Below are positions 25,354 to 34,323 of a stretch of DNA of 64,000 bases, piece after piece. Each line of letters starts with the position of its first letter. The stretch's first letter is position 1. The DNA is taken from NCBI GenBank assembly GCA_017448455.1, contig JAFSLL010000148.1:58551-122550 (forward strand), written 5' to 3'. Both the position numbers and the translations under genes were made by a program. The notes beneath the pieces are model-generated. The model saw only the letters and a program-made list of their open reading frames with translations. It had not been told where the DNA came from and did not search any database. The DNA comes from Oscillospiraceae bacterium. Lineage in GTDB: Bacteria > Bacillota > Clostridia > Oscillospirales > Oscillospiraceae.

Positions 25354-27663
25354 TCAAAGTGTGACTTCTATCAGATGCATTTTTCCATCTTGGAAGTCCG
25401 GCAGCAGCGTCCCGGTGATCAGCCTGCCATCCACACGGATCCTTTGCTCCCCTGTGCGGCGGTAAACAACGCGGTAATCTGCGCCACGGAAGCGCCGCGT
25501 CAGCTCTGCCCTGTCCCACTCCGAAGGAAGGGCCGGCTCGATGCTCAGGCCATCGAAACCGCGCCGGAAACCGAGGATACCCTCATAAAGGCAGCGCAGG
25601 CTCCAGGCCGAGGTGCCGGTCGTCCAGCTCTGATAGGAACGGCCGTAGTACTTTGGGTGGGTGGAAAAGCAGTTAGTAAAGACGTAGGGCTCCGCGCCGG
25701 ACTGCGCCGAGGGATTGTAGGGGCTGTCGGGCATGATCTTTTTCATCGTGCGCAAAGCCTCATCACCCCTGCCGAGATGACAGTCCATCAGCAGTTTGAA
25801 GGCACTGGCGTGGCAGTAGACGCCGCCGTTTTCAAACAGTCCCGGCAGCATGCCGGACATGCGGCCGACCATCCGGTCATAAGCCAGATAAGGAGGATCA
25901 TTCAGGGGAAATCCGAAGTCCCGCTCCATCCCGTCCACAGCCTCAATGACGGCGTTCAGCCGATCCTCCGGTACGATATCCGACAGTACAGCCCAGGTCT
26001 GTGCGTTGAGATAGATCTTACTTCCGGAAGAATCCTTCGAGCCGATGTTTTCAGTCGGTGCCAGCGCCCGGCAGTACCAGCCGCCGTCCCAGGCTGCACC
26101 GTTGATGGCCGCAGCCATCTCTTCATAAGCCCTGCGGCAGAAATCAGCGTATGCCCCGTCGCCGAGCCGGCGCATCAGGCTTTCCAGCTCCCGGAGAGCC
26201 AGGCAGAACTGCTCGGAGAGCATGACGCTCTCCGCCTCTTCCTCGGGCGGGATGTTCAGCGCGTCGTTCCAGTCGGCAAAGTAAATGCGCACAAGACCGT
26301 TTCTGCCTCGGTCGTCCAGCAGACGCTGTACGGCTGCTTTGACATGTTCGAGCACAGTGGCCTTGCCTCCGTCCTGCCAGGCAATGACCTCGTCAAGGAT
26401 CTTCCTGTCGCCGGTCTCTTTCAAAAGCTCGCAAACCGCCCAGATGATCCAGAAGGGCTGGTCGGAATAGCGGGTGTCGTCGTAGGGATACCAGGTAAGA
26501 ACAGCGTGACCGTCCCGGAATTCATGACGTAAGCATTCCAAAATCTCGGCTTTTGCCTTCTCCGGACGATAATTCAGGAGTGCTACGGCGATCTGGAGAT
26601 TGTCCCGCACACCCTTTTTGCCGACGATGCAGAAATCCACCTGTTTTTTGATCCAGAGGTTCATGACAGCGTTGAGCTTGTCGTCCGGGGTACATACAGA
26701 GAGTGAGGCATACTTCTCGCGGTAGTGCGCTTCCGCCAGTTTCAGCTCCTGCGTCTGCGTTTCCGCACCGGTATAGTGCCTGGCGGTCTCCCGCGCCTCT
26801 TCGACTCCTTCCGCCACGCCGAAGACCAGACAGATCTCTTTCCGCTCGCCGGGCAGAAGGCTCAGTGTATGCTGCAGCACCGCGCCGGGGACAAAGAGCG
26901 CACCGTCGGAATTTGAACAGTTCTCGCCGGAGATCAGCCGCCTGGGGCGCTGGTAGAGTGCAGAGGAGGCCGCGTCTGTCTCTGTACGGGTACTGAGAGC
27001 GCCACAGAAGGCAGTCAGGTCGCCGTCCCAGCCGAAGATCGGCTCAGAGGAGGCTAAAAAACCGTTATACCGTTTGTGCGGCGCGAAGGGATGGGCATTA
27101 CGGCAGTAGATGCCGTTCAGCTCCGTGTCAAAGCCCGTCTCGATGCTGCGGTAGACCTCGTAATAGCGCGGATGGGAAAAGCCGTCCAGCGAGAAGCTGA
27201 CCGCCGGGAAAACAGAGAGCATGCGGGGACTGTCGCTTCGGTTTTCGATCCACAGCGTCCAGCATTCCGCCGTCTCGCCGGTGGGTACGAAGATCCGCCA
27301 CTCCGCACGGACGCCGTCTTTTTCAGACCTGAGCAGGCTGTGTCCGATGGCATGGGTACAGCGATAGTTTTCCACTTTCTCGTTCAGCGGCCCCGCACCG
27401 ATGTTCCAGCAGCTCCCGCTCTGCTCGTCACGCAGATAGACGCAGCGCGCCGCGTCGCGGTTGAGCATGCACATGTCTGCCTTTTCATTCAGGTAGCAGC
27501 TTCGCCCGTGGCCGATCTGACTCACTTGTGCGCAGTAGCCCATCTCGTTCCAGAGGTAGTTGTACCAGTAACGCGGTGTCTCCGGGTCGTGAATCACGCA
27601 GGAAGCGCCATCGGACGCAATTTCATACAGGGCCCTGCCGAGCGGCCCGCATTCGTTTGTCAT
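25354..27663 (-). CDS. GH94-type glycoside phosphorylase
   Basis: The 769-residue protein has the GH94 layout: an N-terminal beta-sandwich (YNYLWNEMGYCAQVSQIGHGRS), a helical linker, an (alpha/alpha)6 barrel with ADWND at 463-467 holding the catalytic acid, and phosphate-site features such as the late GTSAW segment. Such enzymes split beta-glucosides such as cellobiose with phosphate and keep the energy of the bond as a sugar phosphate. The acceptor specificity cannot be told by eye. The gene follows the clan GH-A gene by 3 nt and precedes the symporter gene. Confidence 0.88.
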   Translation of the reverse strand: MTNECGPLGRALYEIASDGASCVIHDPETPRYWYNYLWNEMGYCAQVSQIGHGRSCYLNEKADMCMLNRDAARCVYLRDEQSGSCWNIGAGPLNEKVENYRCTHAIGHSLLRSEKDGVRAEWRIFVPTGETAECWTLWIENRSDSPRMLSVFPAVSFSLDGFSHPRYYEVYRSIETGFDTELNGIYCRNAHPFAPHKRYNGFLASSEPIFGWDGDLTAFCGALSTRTETDAASSALYQRPRRLISGENCSNSDGALFVPGAVLQHTLSLLPGERKEICLVFGVAEGVEEARETARHYTGAETQTQELKLAEAHYREKYASLSVCTPDDKLNAVMNLWIKKQVDFCIVGKKGVRDNLQIAVALLNYRPEKAKAEILECLRHEFRDGHAVLTWYPYDDTRYSDQPFWIIWAVCELLKETGDRKILDEVIAWQDGGKATVLEHVKAAVQRLLDDRGRNGLVRIYFADWNDALNIPPEEEAESVMLSEQFCLALRELESLMRRLGDGAYADFCRRAYEEMAAAINGAAWDGGWYCRALAPTENIGSKDSSGSKIYLNAQTWAVLSDIVPEDRLNAVIEAVDGMERDFGFPLNDPPYLAYDRMVGRMSGMLPGLFENGGVYCHASAFKLLMDCHLGRGDEALRTMKKIMPDSPYNPSAQSGAEPYVFTNCFSTHPKYYGRSYQSWTTGTSAWSLRCLYEGILGFRRGFDGLSIEPALPSEWDRAELTRRFRGADYRVVYRRTGEQRIRVDGRLITGTLLPDFQDGKMHLIEVTL

Positions 27664-27666
27664 AGA

Positions 27667-30102
27667 TTAATCCTCGATGGTGAGATGGTACTGAAGACCG
27701 GGCAGATCGCCGAGCATGTTGAAAGACACACTGCCGTCGCGCTTCTCACCGCGGACCTCGCCGAGTTCGCGCCCCACAGGGTCGAGCACGGTCAGCTTTG
27801 CATTGCCGGCTTTGACGAAAAGGCTGCCCTCCAGCGTCTCGGCATAGAGTTTGCCGTCCATGCGGACCATCGTGAAGCTCAGGCCGGGCATCATCTCCGG
27901 GCCTGGATTGAAGCTCTGCTGATCGGTGCCGGTGTTGCCCATGGCGGTGAAGAGGAAGCTTCTCGCCTCTTCCAGCGTATCGCTGTCCAGGGGCAGAAGG
28001 GCCATGCTGATGCGCTCATTGGCAGCTTTGACGCGCACCTTGTCAGAGAGAACGGTCTCCTTCTCCGGCGCACCGGAGAAATAGCCGCATCTGTCGTTGC
28101 GGATCGTGAAGCGGGCATGACCGGGATCAAAGATCAGCTCCTGGGTATCGGAAACGAGTTTTCCGTCCACATAGCCGCTGCCCTCTTCGAGCACCCCCCA
28201 CTCCTGCATCGCTTTCGTCAGAATCGCCGCCAGCTCCCGGTAATCGCCCATGTGGGAAGCCTCGCCGATGTTGTCGAAGACCAGCGCCTGTTCGGAGAGA
28301 TGTACATTCTCCTGCAATTCCCGTCCGCCCTTCGCAGCGAGTGCGAGGCGGCTCGAGTCGAGATAGCGGCGCCTGGCGTCGCGATAGGGAGACCAGGCGT
28401 AGTACACACCGTGCTTCGCGTCACGCAGATCGCCGCCGTTCAGGAATCCTGCGTTTACGGCCACATCCGCGCTGCCTTCATAGCGGCTGCCGCCGTCGAG
28501 GAAGACGTTGCGCATGGAGCTGACATAGGGGAAGAAACAGGTCGGCATCTCACCAAAGTTCGGATTCGTTTTCCAGTCGTTCTGGGTAAAAACCACATCG
28601 ACATTGGCCTTGGCAGTGGAAACCATTCCTTTGAGGAACAGGCTTGCCATAAAGCCCCACTGACAGATGACGGCAGGATCGTTGAAGGAATCAAAAATCG
28701 TGGTGATCTCATCGGCCGGCTCCAGATCCGGCGTCTCGGTGGTGTGGTGATTGTAAAGGATCAGACCGTCCCAGTCATTGAGACAGGCATAGGCGATGGT
28801 GTGGACAAACGCGGTGGAGTGGAAGGGGTGCAGGCCATACTCGTTCCATTCGGTGATCATGAATGGTTTTCCGTGCACGGTGGCCACGGAGCCAAGGCTC
28901 AGGATTGTGGTTGCCATTGCGCCAGCACCTGTCTGCATGGTCAGAGGATTCGTGGAAACATACTCCGTGGGGCCGAAGGCCATATAGGTGTCGTTCACCA
29001 CCGGCAGCAGCGGGTGGTTGAAATAACTGTTGTTTTCCATCACATCCCCGTCGGTATGCCCGTAGACATCCGCCGCGCCGGCCATCAGATTGCTGGCCGC
29101 GATGGGGACCTTCACACCGAGGGAGATAAGGTAATCCTTCATATCCTGATAGAACCGGCGGTTCTGCCAGGTACCGAACTCCATGAAGTCCGCGTAACGG
29201 GCGGGGCCGTCGGAGGCGTCCCACTGTCCCATCGGCTCATTGGTCGGCTGGTAGAAGTTGCCCTCAATGCCGCGCACGGTACCCTTTGCGGGATCCTCAT
29301 CCTCACCCAGCGCGCAGATGCCGTCCAGGGTCCAGGCCTCGGACAGGCGTTCCCGGGTGTGGTACTTCATAAGGAGAAACTCGTTAAAGCGCTGCTGCAC
29401 CTCGTCGCGGTAGGGTTTCAACACCTCGACGCCCTCCGTGCCGGGATTGCCCTTGATGGCGCTCTCTTCATTCGTCATCTGCACGGTGATAACCGCCGGA
29501 TCGTCCACAGGGGCGAGACCGGTGTAGGGGTTCACGTGGCAGAGATAGGCTTTGGCGTATTCCTTCTGCAGCTCGATGAGGCGGACATTGTAGACGGGAT
29601 AGCGCTTCGTGCAGAGTGGGAAGCCACCCGGATAGTCCAGCCCGTCGCCTTCCGGGAAATCGCGGGCCACCAGCAGATCGACGTGCAGGTAGATACCCTT
29701 TTCCTTGAGCTTGGCGGCGAAGTAGTCGAAGCGATCCAGCCCTTCCGGATGGAAAAAGCGGCTGGTACCTCTGTCATAGTCCAGCAGAGGCGCTTCCCTG
29801 CAGCTCGACCAGTTGCCGATGCCCTCGCCGATCGGTGCGTCGGCCGCGTGCATGCGGATCACATTCACGCCCATGCTGGCAAAACGCTCCGCGAGGCGCT
29901 CGGCATCCTCATGGGTCGGAGTGTTGGAGCGGGTAGCAATATTGAAGCCCAGAAAACGGGCGCGTGTGCCGTCCTCAAACACATAGTGCCCGTCCTTGAC
30001 ACGGACAAAGCCATGCTTGCCTGCCGGTGCGTCCAGCAGGTGAGAGAAGTTCAAAACGCCCTGATTGGCTTCAGTCATGGAGATACGAATATTCTGTTTC
30101 AT
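27667..30102 (-). CDS. Clan GH-A TIM-barrel glycosidase (GH5/GH42-like), cytoplasmic
   Basis: The 811-residue protein opens with a short beta region (DGHYVFEDGTRARFLGFNIA) followed by a barrel whose two candidate catalytic glutamates are E212 (TNEE) and E418 (MITEWNE), the spacing and form seen in clan GH-A. The C-terminal third contains beta-sandwich domains. I cannot place it firmly in one GH family. No signal peptide is present, so it cleaves imported glycosides. The start ATG follows AGGAGGCGTACT. It is the first gene of the run with GH94 and, after a second promoter, the symporter and GH78-GH3-GH43. Confidence 0.78.
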   Translation of the reverse strand: MKQNIRISMTEANQGVLNFSHLLDAPAGKHGFVRVKDGHYVFEDGTRARFLGFNIATRSNTPTHEDAERLAERFASMGVNVIRMHAADAPIGEGIGNWSSCREAPLLDYDRGTSRFFHPEGLDRFDYFAAKLKEKGIYLHVDLLVARDFPEGDGLDYPGGFPLCTKRYPVYNVRLIELQKEYAKAYLCHVNPYTGLAPVDDPAVITVQMTNEESAIKGNPGTEGVEVLKPYRDEVQQRFNEFLLMKYHTRERLSEAWTLDGICALGEDEDPAKGTVRGIEGNFYQPTNEPMGQWDASDGPARYADFMEFGTWQNRRFYQDMKDYLISLGVKVPIAASNLMAGAADVYGHTDGDVMENNSYFNHPLLPVVNDTYMAFGPTEYVSTNPLTMQTGAGAMATTILSLGSVATVHGKPFMITEWNEYGLHPFHSTAFVHTIAYACLNDWDGLILYNHHTTETPDLEPADEITTIFDSFNDPAVICQWGFMASLFLKGMVSTAKANVDVVFTQNDWKTNPNFGEMPTCFFPYVSSMRNVFLDGGSRYEGSADVAVNAGFLNGGDLRDAKHGVYYAWSPYRDARRRYLDSSRLALAAKGGRELQENVHLSEQALVFDNIGEASHMGDYRELAAILTKAMQEWGVLEEGSGYVDGKLVSDTQELIFDPGHARFTIRNDRCGYFSGAPEKETVLSDKVRVKAANERISMALLPLDSDTLEEARSFLFTAMGNTGTDQQSFNPGPEMMPGLSFTMVRMDGKLYAETLEGSLFVKAGNAKLTVLDPVGRELGEVRGEKRDGSVSFNMLGDLPGLQYHLTIED

Positions 30103-30159
30103 AGTACGCCTCCTGAATTGTTTTCTGATGCCACTTTACCAGATCCCATCTCTGCATTA

Positions 30160-30185
30160 TTGCGAAATCCTGCCTGGAATTGTAA
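30160..30185. promoter_or_regulatory. Duplicated 26-bp site, copy 2
   Basis: Near-identical to 25321-25346 (one mismatch). It lies in the gap between the divergent clan GH-A gene and the AraC gene, just before the -35 of the AraC gene, so it could control both. Confidence 0.6.
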
Positions 30186-30194
30186 ATTTCCGCC

Positions 30195-30223
30195 TTGTTA
30201 TTTTCTCTCGTTCGACTTATACT
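30195..30223 (+). promoter_or_regulatory. Promoter of the second AraC gene
   Basis: TTGTTA (30195-30200), 17 nt, TATACT (30218-30223). The transcription start would be only about 10 nt before the ATG at 30241. Confidence 0.5.
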
Positions 30224-30240
30224 GAATTCGGGTGAAAAAT

Positions 30241-31428
30241 ATGGATTATCTCGCTTTCTCAAGAAAACTTTTTACAGCAACCGGAATCCCTGCCAATTTA
30301 TATAAGGATGGTCACATTCTCTACTCCTCCCTGGCAGAGCTGTTGGGCATTGAGCCTCAGGATGAGTGGACGATCTATGAACCGGACCGCAACCCGGAGT
30401 TCTCGGCGATCAATCCGAACCTCGAGTACGGTCATGTCCGCATCGAAGGGACCGGCTATGATCTCTTCCTTGGGCCGGTGTTTACAGTGCCGATCAGCGA
30501 GGAACTTGTCAGAGAATTTTTCGTGGACTCCAAAACGCCGCCGGAACACCAGGAAGCTGTAGCGGAGATGCTGTACGCCATCCCGATCAGAGGCCACGCG
30601 CAGTTTGTGCGCCTGCTGACGCTGCTGCACTTTGTTCTCAACGGAAAAGAAGCACAGATCGAGGATTTCTATGCAGAGGAAAGCAGCCGCACCGCCAAGC
30701 GCGGCACGACTGCTTTGGAAACCGCTATCGAGGCCAAGGAGAACGAGACCTCACACAGCACCTATGACTTTGAGCAAAAGCTCTATCATGTTATTGCCCA
30801 GGGCGATCCCGCGCGCCTCAGCCATTTTTTTGAGACCACGCAGGAGATTCCGCCGGAAGGCAAAGTCGCGCGCACACCGCTGCGGCAGGCGAAGAACATC
30901 TTTATCGAGACCGCCTGCAAGGCCGGAATGCTCGGTGCGATCCCGGGCGGCGTGGATGTGGAGAGGACTTATCAGCTTGTCGATCTCTATATTCTCGAGT
31001 GCGAGCAGCTGCAGTCGATCGAAGAGGTCAACCGTCTGCGCTATATCATGCTCATGGATTTCTGCAAGCGTGCCGGCGAGGCACAGCTGCCAGAGGGCGT
31101 GTCTCAGGAAATCTACCAGTGCCTGACCTATATACAAAGCCACACCAACGAAGCGATCGGCATCGAAGATGTGGCGGAAGAGATCCATCGCAGCAGTTCC
31201 TACCTGATGCGCCGCTTCAAGGCAGAGCTCGGCATGAGCGTGGGCGACTATATTACGAAATGCAAACTGGACGAAGCCTGCGATCTGCTCACCTACGGAG
31301 ACCGCAGCCTTGCGGAGATCAGTGCCTATCTCGGCTATTCCAGCCAGTCCTATTTCCAAAACGTGTTCAAGAAACAATACGGCATAACACCGATGCAGTA
31401 CAGGAAACAGCACCAACGCCAGAACTGA
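30241..31428 (+). CDS. AraC family regulator of the glycoside locus
   Basis: The 395-residue protein has an N-terminal sensor-like domain with GYDLFLGPVFTVPIS (similar in plan to the regulator at 15687), a helical middle and a C-terminal AraC domain (IGIEDVAEEIHRSSSYLMRRF ... LAEISAYLGYSSQSYFQNVF). The ATG at 30241 has a modest GGGTGA ribosome site; a GTG at 30232 is possible but would leave almost no leader. It is divergent from the glycosidase run and is the best candidate to bind the duplicated 26-bp sites. Confidence 0.88.
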   Translation: MDYLAFSRKLFTATGIPANLYKDGHILYSSLAELLGIEPQDEWTIYEPDRNPEFSAINPNLEYGHVRIEGTGYDLFLGPVFTVPISEELVREFFVDSKTPPEHQEAVAEMLYAIPIRGHAQFVRLLTLLHFVLNGKEAQIEDFYAEESSRTAKRGTTALETAIEAKENETSHSTYDFEQKLYHVIAQGDPARLSHFFETTQEIPPEGKVARTPLRQAKNIFIETACKAGMLGAIPGGVDVERTYQLVDLYILECEQLQSIEEVNRLRYIMLMDFCKRAGEAQLPEGVSQEIYQCLTYIQSHTNEAIGIEDVAEEIHRSSSYLMRRFKAELGMSVGDYITKCKLDEACDLLTYGDRSLAEISAYLGYSSQSYFQNVFKKQYGITPMQYRKQHQRQN

Positions 31429-31493
31429 AGATCTGAATGAGAATATGATCCGGCCATAGCGTACCGGTCAGTGCATGTCAGCTTACGGTTTCC

Positions 31494-32987
31494 TTATCCT
31501 TCAGACGCCTGCGCATAGAGCGCTGCCAGTACCTCCGGTGTTACGGAGCCTTTTTGATTGTAAATCACAATGCCGTTTCGATCCAGCACGATGGTCTGCG
31601 GCAGGGTGGAAGAACCGTTGACGATCTTCCAGAGCATATCGTCCTCCGTATCGACGGCAAAGGGAATCGTCCAGCCCTTGTCTGCCAGAAATTCCGCCGG
31701 ACCGTCCGTCACGATGGAGGAGTGTACGGCGAGCATGGCGATGTCATTCTCATGTTCCGTATACAGCGCGTCAAAATACGGCAGTTCCCGCACGCAGGGC
31801 GTACAGTAGGTGGCCCAGAGGTTAATAAAGACGACCTTGCCGCGTGTATCCGCGAGGCGGAACTGCGTGCCGTCCAGGCATGTCAGCGTGAAATCCTCCA
31901 GCTCCATGCCGACATCGGACCCGTTGGCGCTCTGTGTCTGTCCTGGCGCAGAAGTTCCTGTCCCGGTTTCCGCGCGGACGGCAGGGTCGAGGAAGTTGAA
32001 CCACAGGAGGGCGAAGCACAGCAATGCGAGGGCAAAGCCCCGGGTGATCCGCCCGCTTTTTCCGCGCCTCGTCTCTTCGCTCTTACTCAGGGTTCCCGCC
32101 GGGGCTTTGAGCTCTACCCTTCCGGCCTTGAGAGAGATGGCCTTTTGGGCGCAGCTGTCCATACATCTGGCACAGTGGATGCACTCGCGGTCGCCCACAC
32201 GCCTGACGTCCATGCCGCAGCCGCGCACGCAGGCGCCGCAGCCGCTGCAGCGATCCTCATCCACCCGCACGCCCACCAGACAGAAACGGTTGAACAGCCC
32301 ATAGACTGCGCCGAGAGGGCAGATAAAACGGCAAAAGCTGCGGTAGCAGAAAATGCAGGCCAGACCGATGAACAGCATAATCGTGAACTTGCCGGTAAAC
32401 AGAATACCCAGCATGCCGAAAAGCCCTGTGTTTTGGGGATTGGACAGCAGGCCGACCGCGCCCTCCAGAGTCCCGGCGGGACAGATGTATTTGCAGAAGC
32501 CCGGCACAGGAATGTTTTGCATCACCCCGTACCACAGGGGAATCGCCACGACGAACACGGTCAGGAACACATACTTCAGCCAAGTCAGCGCACGGGTGAT
32601 GCGGCTCTTGCGAATCTTATAAGTCGGGATCTTATGCAGCAGCTCCTGGATCAGCCCCAGCGGGCAGAGCCAGCCGCAAATGGTACGCCCCAGCATGACG
32701 CCGAACAGCAGCAGAATGCCCATCACATACCAGCCGGCCCGGTGACCGCCGGAAGCCAGGGCGTTCTGAATCGAGCCCAGGGGGCAGGCGCCCACTGCGC
32801 CGGGGCAGGAATAGCAGTTGAGTCCGGGGACACAGGCATACTTGGCCTTGCCCTGGTAGATTTCGCCGTCGATGAAGCCTTTCAGGTGCGCGTTGTGCAA
32901 GAGCGCGCTGTAAAGCTGGATGAGTCTTCTCGTCGAAGGGCGGATGGATGTCCGCCAGTTGGTTTTTATATTATCCAAGGCCGACAC
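31494..32987 (-). CDS. Membrane 4Fe-4S protein fused to a TlpA/ResA-type thioredoxin
   Basis: The 497-residue protein has a NapH/CcoG-like membrane part with CxxxCP clusters (CGWLCPLG, CKYICPAG, CRFICPLG) and a dicluster ferredoxin segment (CSGCGACVRGC with CIHCARCMDSC). After another helix comes an extracytoplasmic redoxin domain with WATYCTPCVRELP, whose CTPC is the active site. Electrons could pass from the cytoplasm through the Fe-S clusters to the thioredoxin outside. The upstream CD1871A-type gene overlaps by 17 nt. Similar fusions occur in anaerobic Clostridia; the electron partner is unknown. Confidence 0.85.
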   Translation of the reverse strand: MSALDNIKTNWRTSIRPSTRRLIQLYSALLHNAHLKGFIDGEIYQGKAKYACVPGLNCYSCPGAVGACPLGSIQNALASGGHRAGWYVMGILLLFGVMLGRTICGWLCPLGLIQELLHKIPTYKIRKSRITRALTWLKYVFLTVFVVAIPLWYGVMQNIPVPGFCKYICPAGTLEGAVGLLSNPQNTGLFGMLGILFTGKFTIMLFIGLACIFCYRSFCRFICPLGAVYGLFNRFCLVGVRVDEDRCSGCGACVRGCGMDVRRVGDRECIHCARCMDSCAQKAISLKAGRVELKAPAGTLSKSEETRRGKSGRITRGFALALLCFALLWFNFLDPAVRAETGTGTSAPGQTQSANGSDVGMELEDFTLTCLDGTQFRLADTRGKVVFINLWATYCTPCVRELPYFDALYTEHENDIAMLAVHSSIVTDGPAEFLADKGWTIPFAVDTEDDMLWKIVNGSSTLPQTIVLDRNGIVIYNQKGSVTPEVLAALYAQASEG

Positions 32988-33483
32988 ACTCCGTACAGAT
33001 CTTTACCGCCTTGCCGAAGACATCCCCTGCACTGCCGTTAAACACACCCGCAATGATCAGTATTGCCGCTAAAACCAGCAGTACTGCGCGCAGCAGACGG
33101 ATCTTCCCGGCAGGCGGTTTTTTCTTTGCCTTCTGTTGTGCTCCGGAATTATTTTCTGCCTTCATTTCGGCACGCTCGACAGCCATGCGGCTCACCGTCA
33201 GGTCCCGCAGAGATTCCGTATCCTTCCCGGGCTTTTCCGCGTTCTCGTCCCGGATATCCAGGAACAGCCCTGCGACCGTCATCACAAGGCTGAGCGCAAG
33301 CAGCGGCAGTAAGGGACGCAGCGCCGCAACCGCTTTCTCGCGGGTAAAGATCCAATGCAGAGAATCTGTCTCTTTCCAAACCAGTCCTTCCCGGCAGAGC
33401 CGGATCGCAGCCGCGGCGAGCAGCACGGTAAGCAAGACGCAAAGGACAGACTGGACGATCAGAAACAATTTGTTTTTGTTCAT
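32971..33483 (-). CDS. CD1871A-type CXXC protein with an N-terminal membrane extension
   Basis: The 170-residue protein ends with a hydrophobic helix and the tail KAVKICTECVGLG, the hallmark of the small CD1871A-type CXXC proteins, which are usually only about 50 residues. Here the first 125 residues add two more hydrophobic helices and a charged loop rich in Lys and Glu. It overlaps the 4Fe-4S-thioredoxin gene, so the two probably work in one redox complex in the membrane. The ATG at 33483 is near GGGGGGAGCATCAAC. Confidence 0.8.
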   Translation of the reverse strand: MNKNKLFLIVQSVLCVLLTVLLAAAAIRLCREGLVWKETDSLHWIFTREKAVAALRPLLPLLALSLVMTVAGLFLDIRDENAEKPGKDTESLRDLTVSRMAVERAEMKAENNSGAQQKAKKKPPAGKIRLLRAVLLVLAAILIIAGVFNGSAGDVFGKAVKICTECVGLG

Positions 33484-33551
33484 GTTGATGCTCCCCCCTG
33501 ATCATCCTTCTTCGCCTTGATCACGACAACGGATGTCTTCCCGTTCACTAA

Positions 33552-33580
33552 ACTATACCATGAATGACCGAAATAGACAA
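33552..33580 (-). promoter_or_regulatory. Promoter of the CXXC protein-thioredoxin operon
   Basis: TTGTCT (33575-33580), 17 nt, TATAGT (33552-33557), about 65 nt before the start codon at 33483. Confidence 0.5.
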
Positions 33581-33646
33581 TTACAGACTTTGAAATGAAT
33601 TGTCCGTGTTTCAGGAGTTGCTCAGCATCGGCAATCCATTATAAAA

Positions 33647-33680
33647 AGCAGGAGATCGAACACTGTGTCAATCTCCTGCT
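33647..33680 (-). terminator. Terminator of the DUF3237 gene
   Basis: AGCAGGAGAT and ATCTCCTGCT form a perfect 10-bp stem with a 14-nt loop; TTTTTAT follows on the minus strand. The whole 3' region (33647-33741) has a relative at 43305-43425. Confidence 0.75.
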
Positions 33681-33738
33681 TCTAATTTGGCTAAGGAACA
33701 ATACCATGATACCCTGGATTATTTTCTGTTCCAGTGAA

Positions 33739-34170
33739 TCATGAGATCTGGTAGAAGGATATATGCAGACCTTCTTCGTCACGACAGCCCTCCCCAATAA
33801 AGCTGTGCTGATGGAGCAGCGGGGCCAGTGTTTCAGAATCTGTGATAAACATGGGAACCGAGTACCATGGCTGTGGCCGTTCACCATTGGTAAACCATGC
33901 ATCGTTCTGAATGAAGATATGACATGAAGCGCCGCTGTCGTCAACTCCCGTAAGCATATAGCGCGCTGACATGTGGCGGACGTTTGCGGGATTCGTGATC
34001 TGCGTATCCACACCGCAGGGCTCGATGATCCCCTGAAACAGCGTTCCAGTTGCCATACCGGAAAAGGGAATCATGCGCACCTTTCCTGCCGCGCTTTCCA
34101 GTTCGACAATATCTGCGACATTTGTCTGAATCAACAGCTGAAGAATCGGTGTTTTTCCGTTTGAGTCCAC
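33739..34170 (-). CDS. DUF3237 family protein
   Basis: The 143-residue protein starts at GTG 34170, 7 nt after GGAGG; longer in-frame readings have no ribosome site. It shows the DUF3237 pattern: a beta-rich fold with the central SARYMLTGVDDSG and IFIQNDAWF strands and the closing FIGEGCRDEEGLHISFYQIS. The function of the family is unknown. It is transcribed alone and ends at a strong terminator. It lies next to the flavoprotein gene at 34324 but with a 150-nt gap. Confidence 0.8.
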   Translation of the reverse strand: MDSNGKTPILQLLIQTNVADIVELESAAGKVRMIPFSGMATGTLFQGIIEPCGVDTQITNPANVRHMSARYMLTGVDDSGASCHIFIQNDAWFTNGERPQPWYSVPMFITDSETLAPLLHQHSFIGEGCRDEEGLHISFYQIS

Positions 34171-34323
34171 GAAATTCCCTCCAAATATGATGAAAGCTTC
34201 TCTTGTGCCTGAAAAATGCGCCGATATCACTGCCAGGGATTTCATATGCGGCTTCGATCAGCTTTACATCAGGTCTAATAATGTCCTGAGATGAGCGAAA
34301 AGCAATTGGTATTCCCGCTCTCC

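Noticed and set aside
27076-30225. A 1049-codon open frame on the + strand
   Set aside because: It is antisense to the GH94 and clan GH-A genes, which have motifs, ribosome sites and coupling; long antisense frames are common in GC-rich coding DNA.
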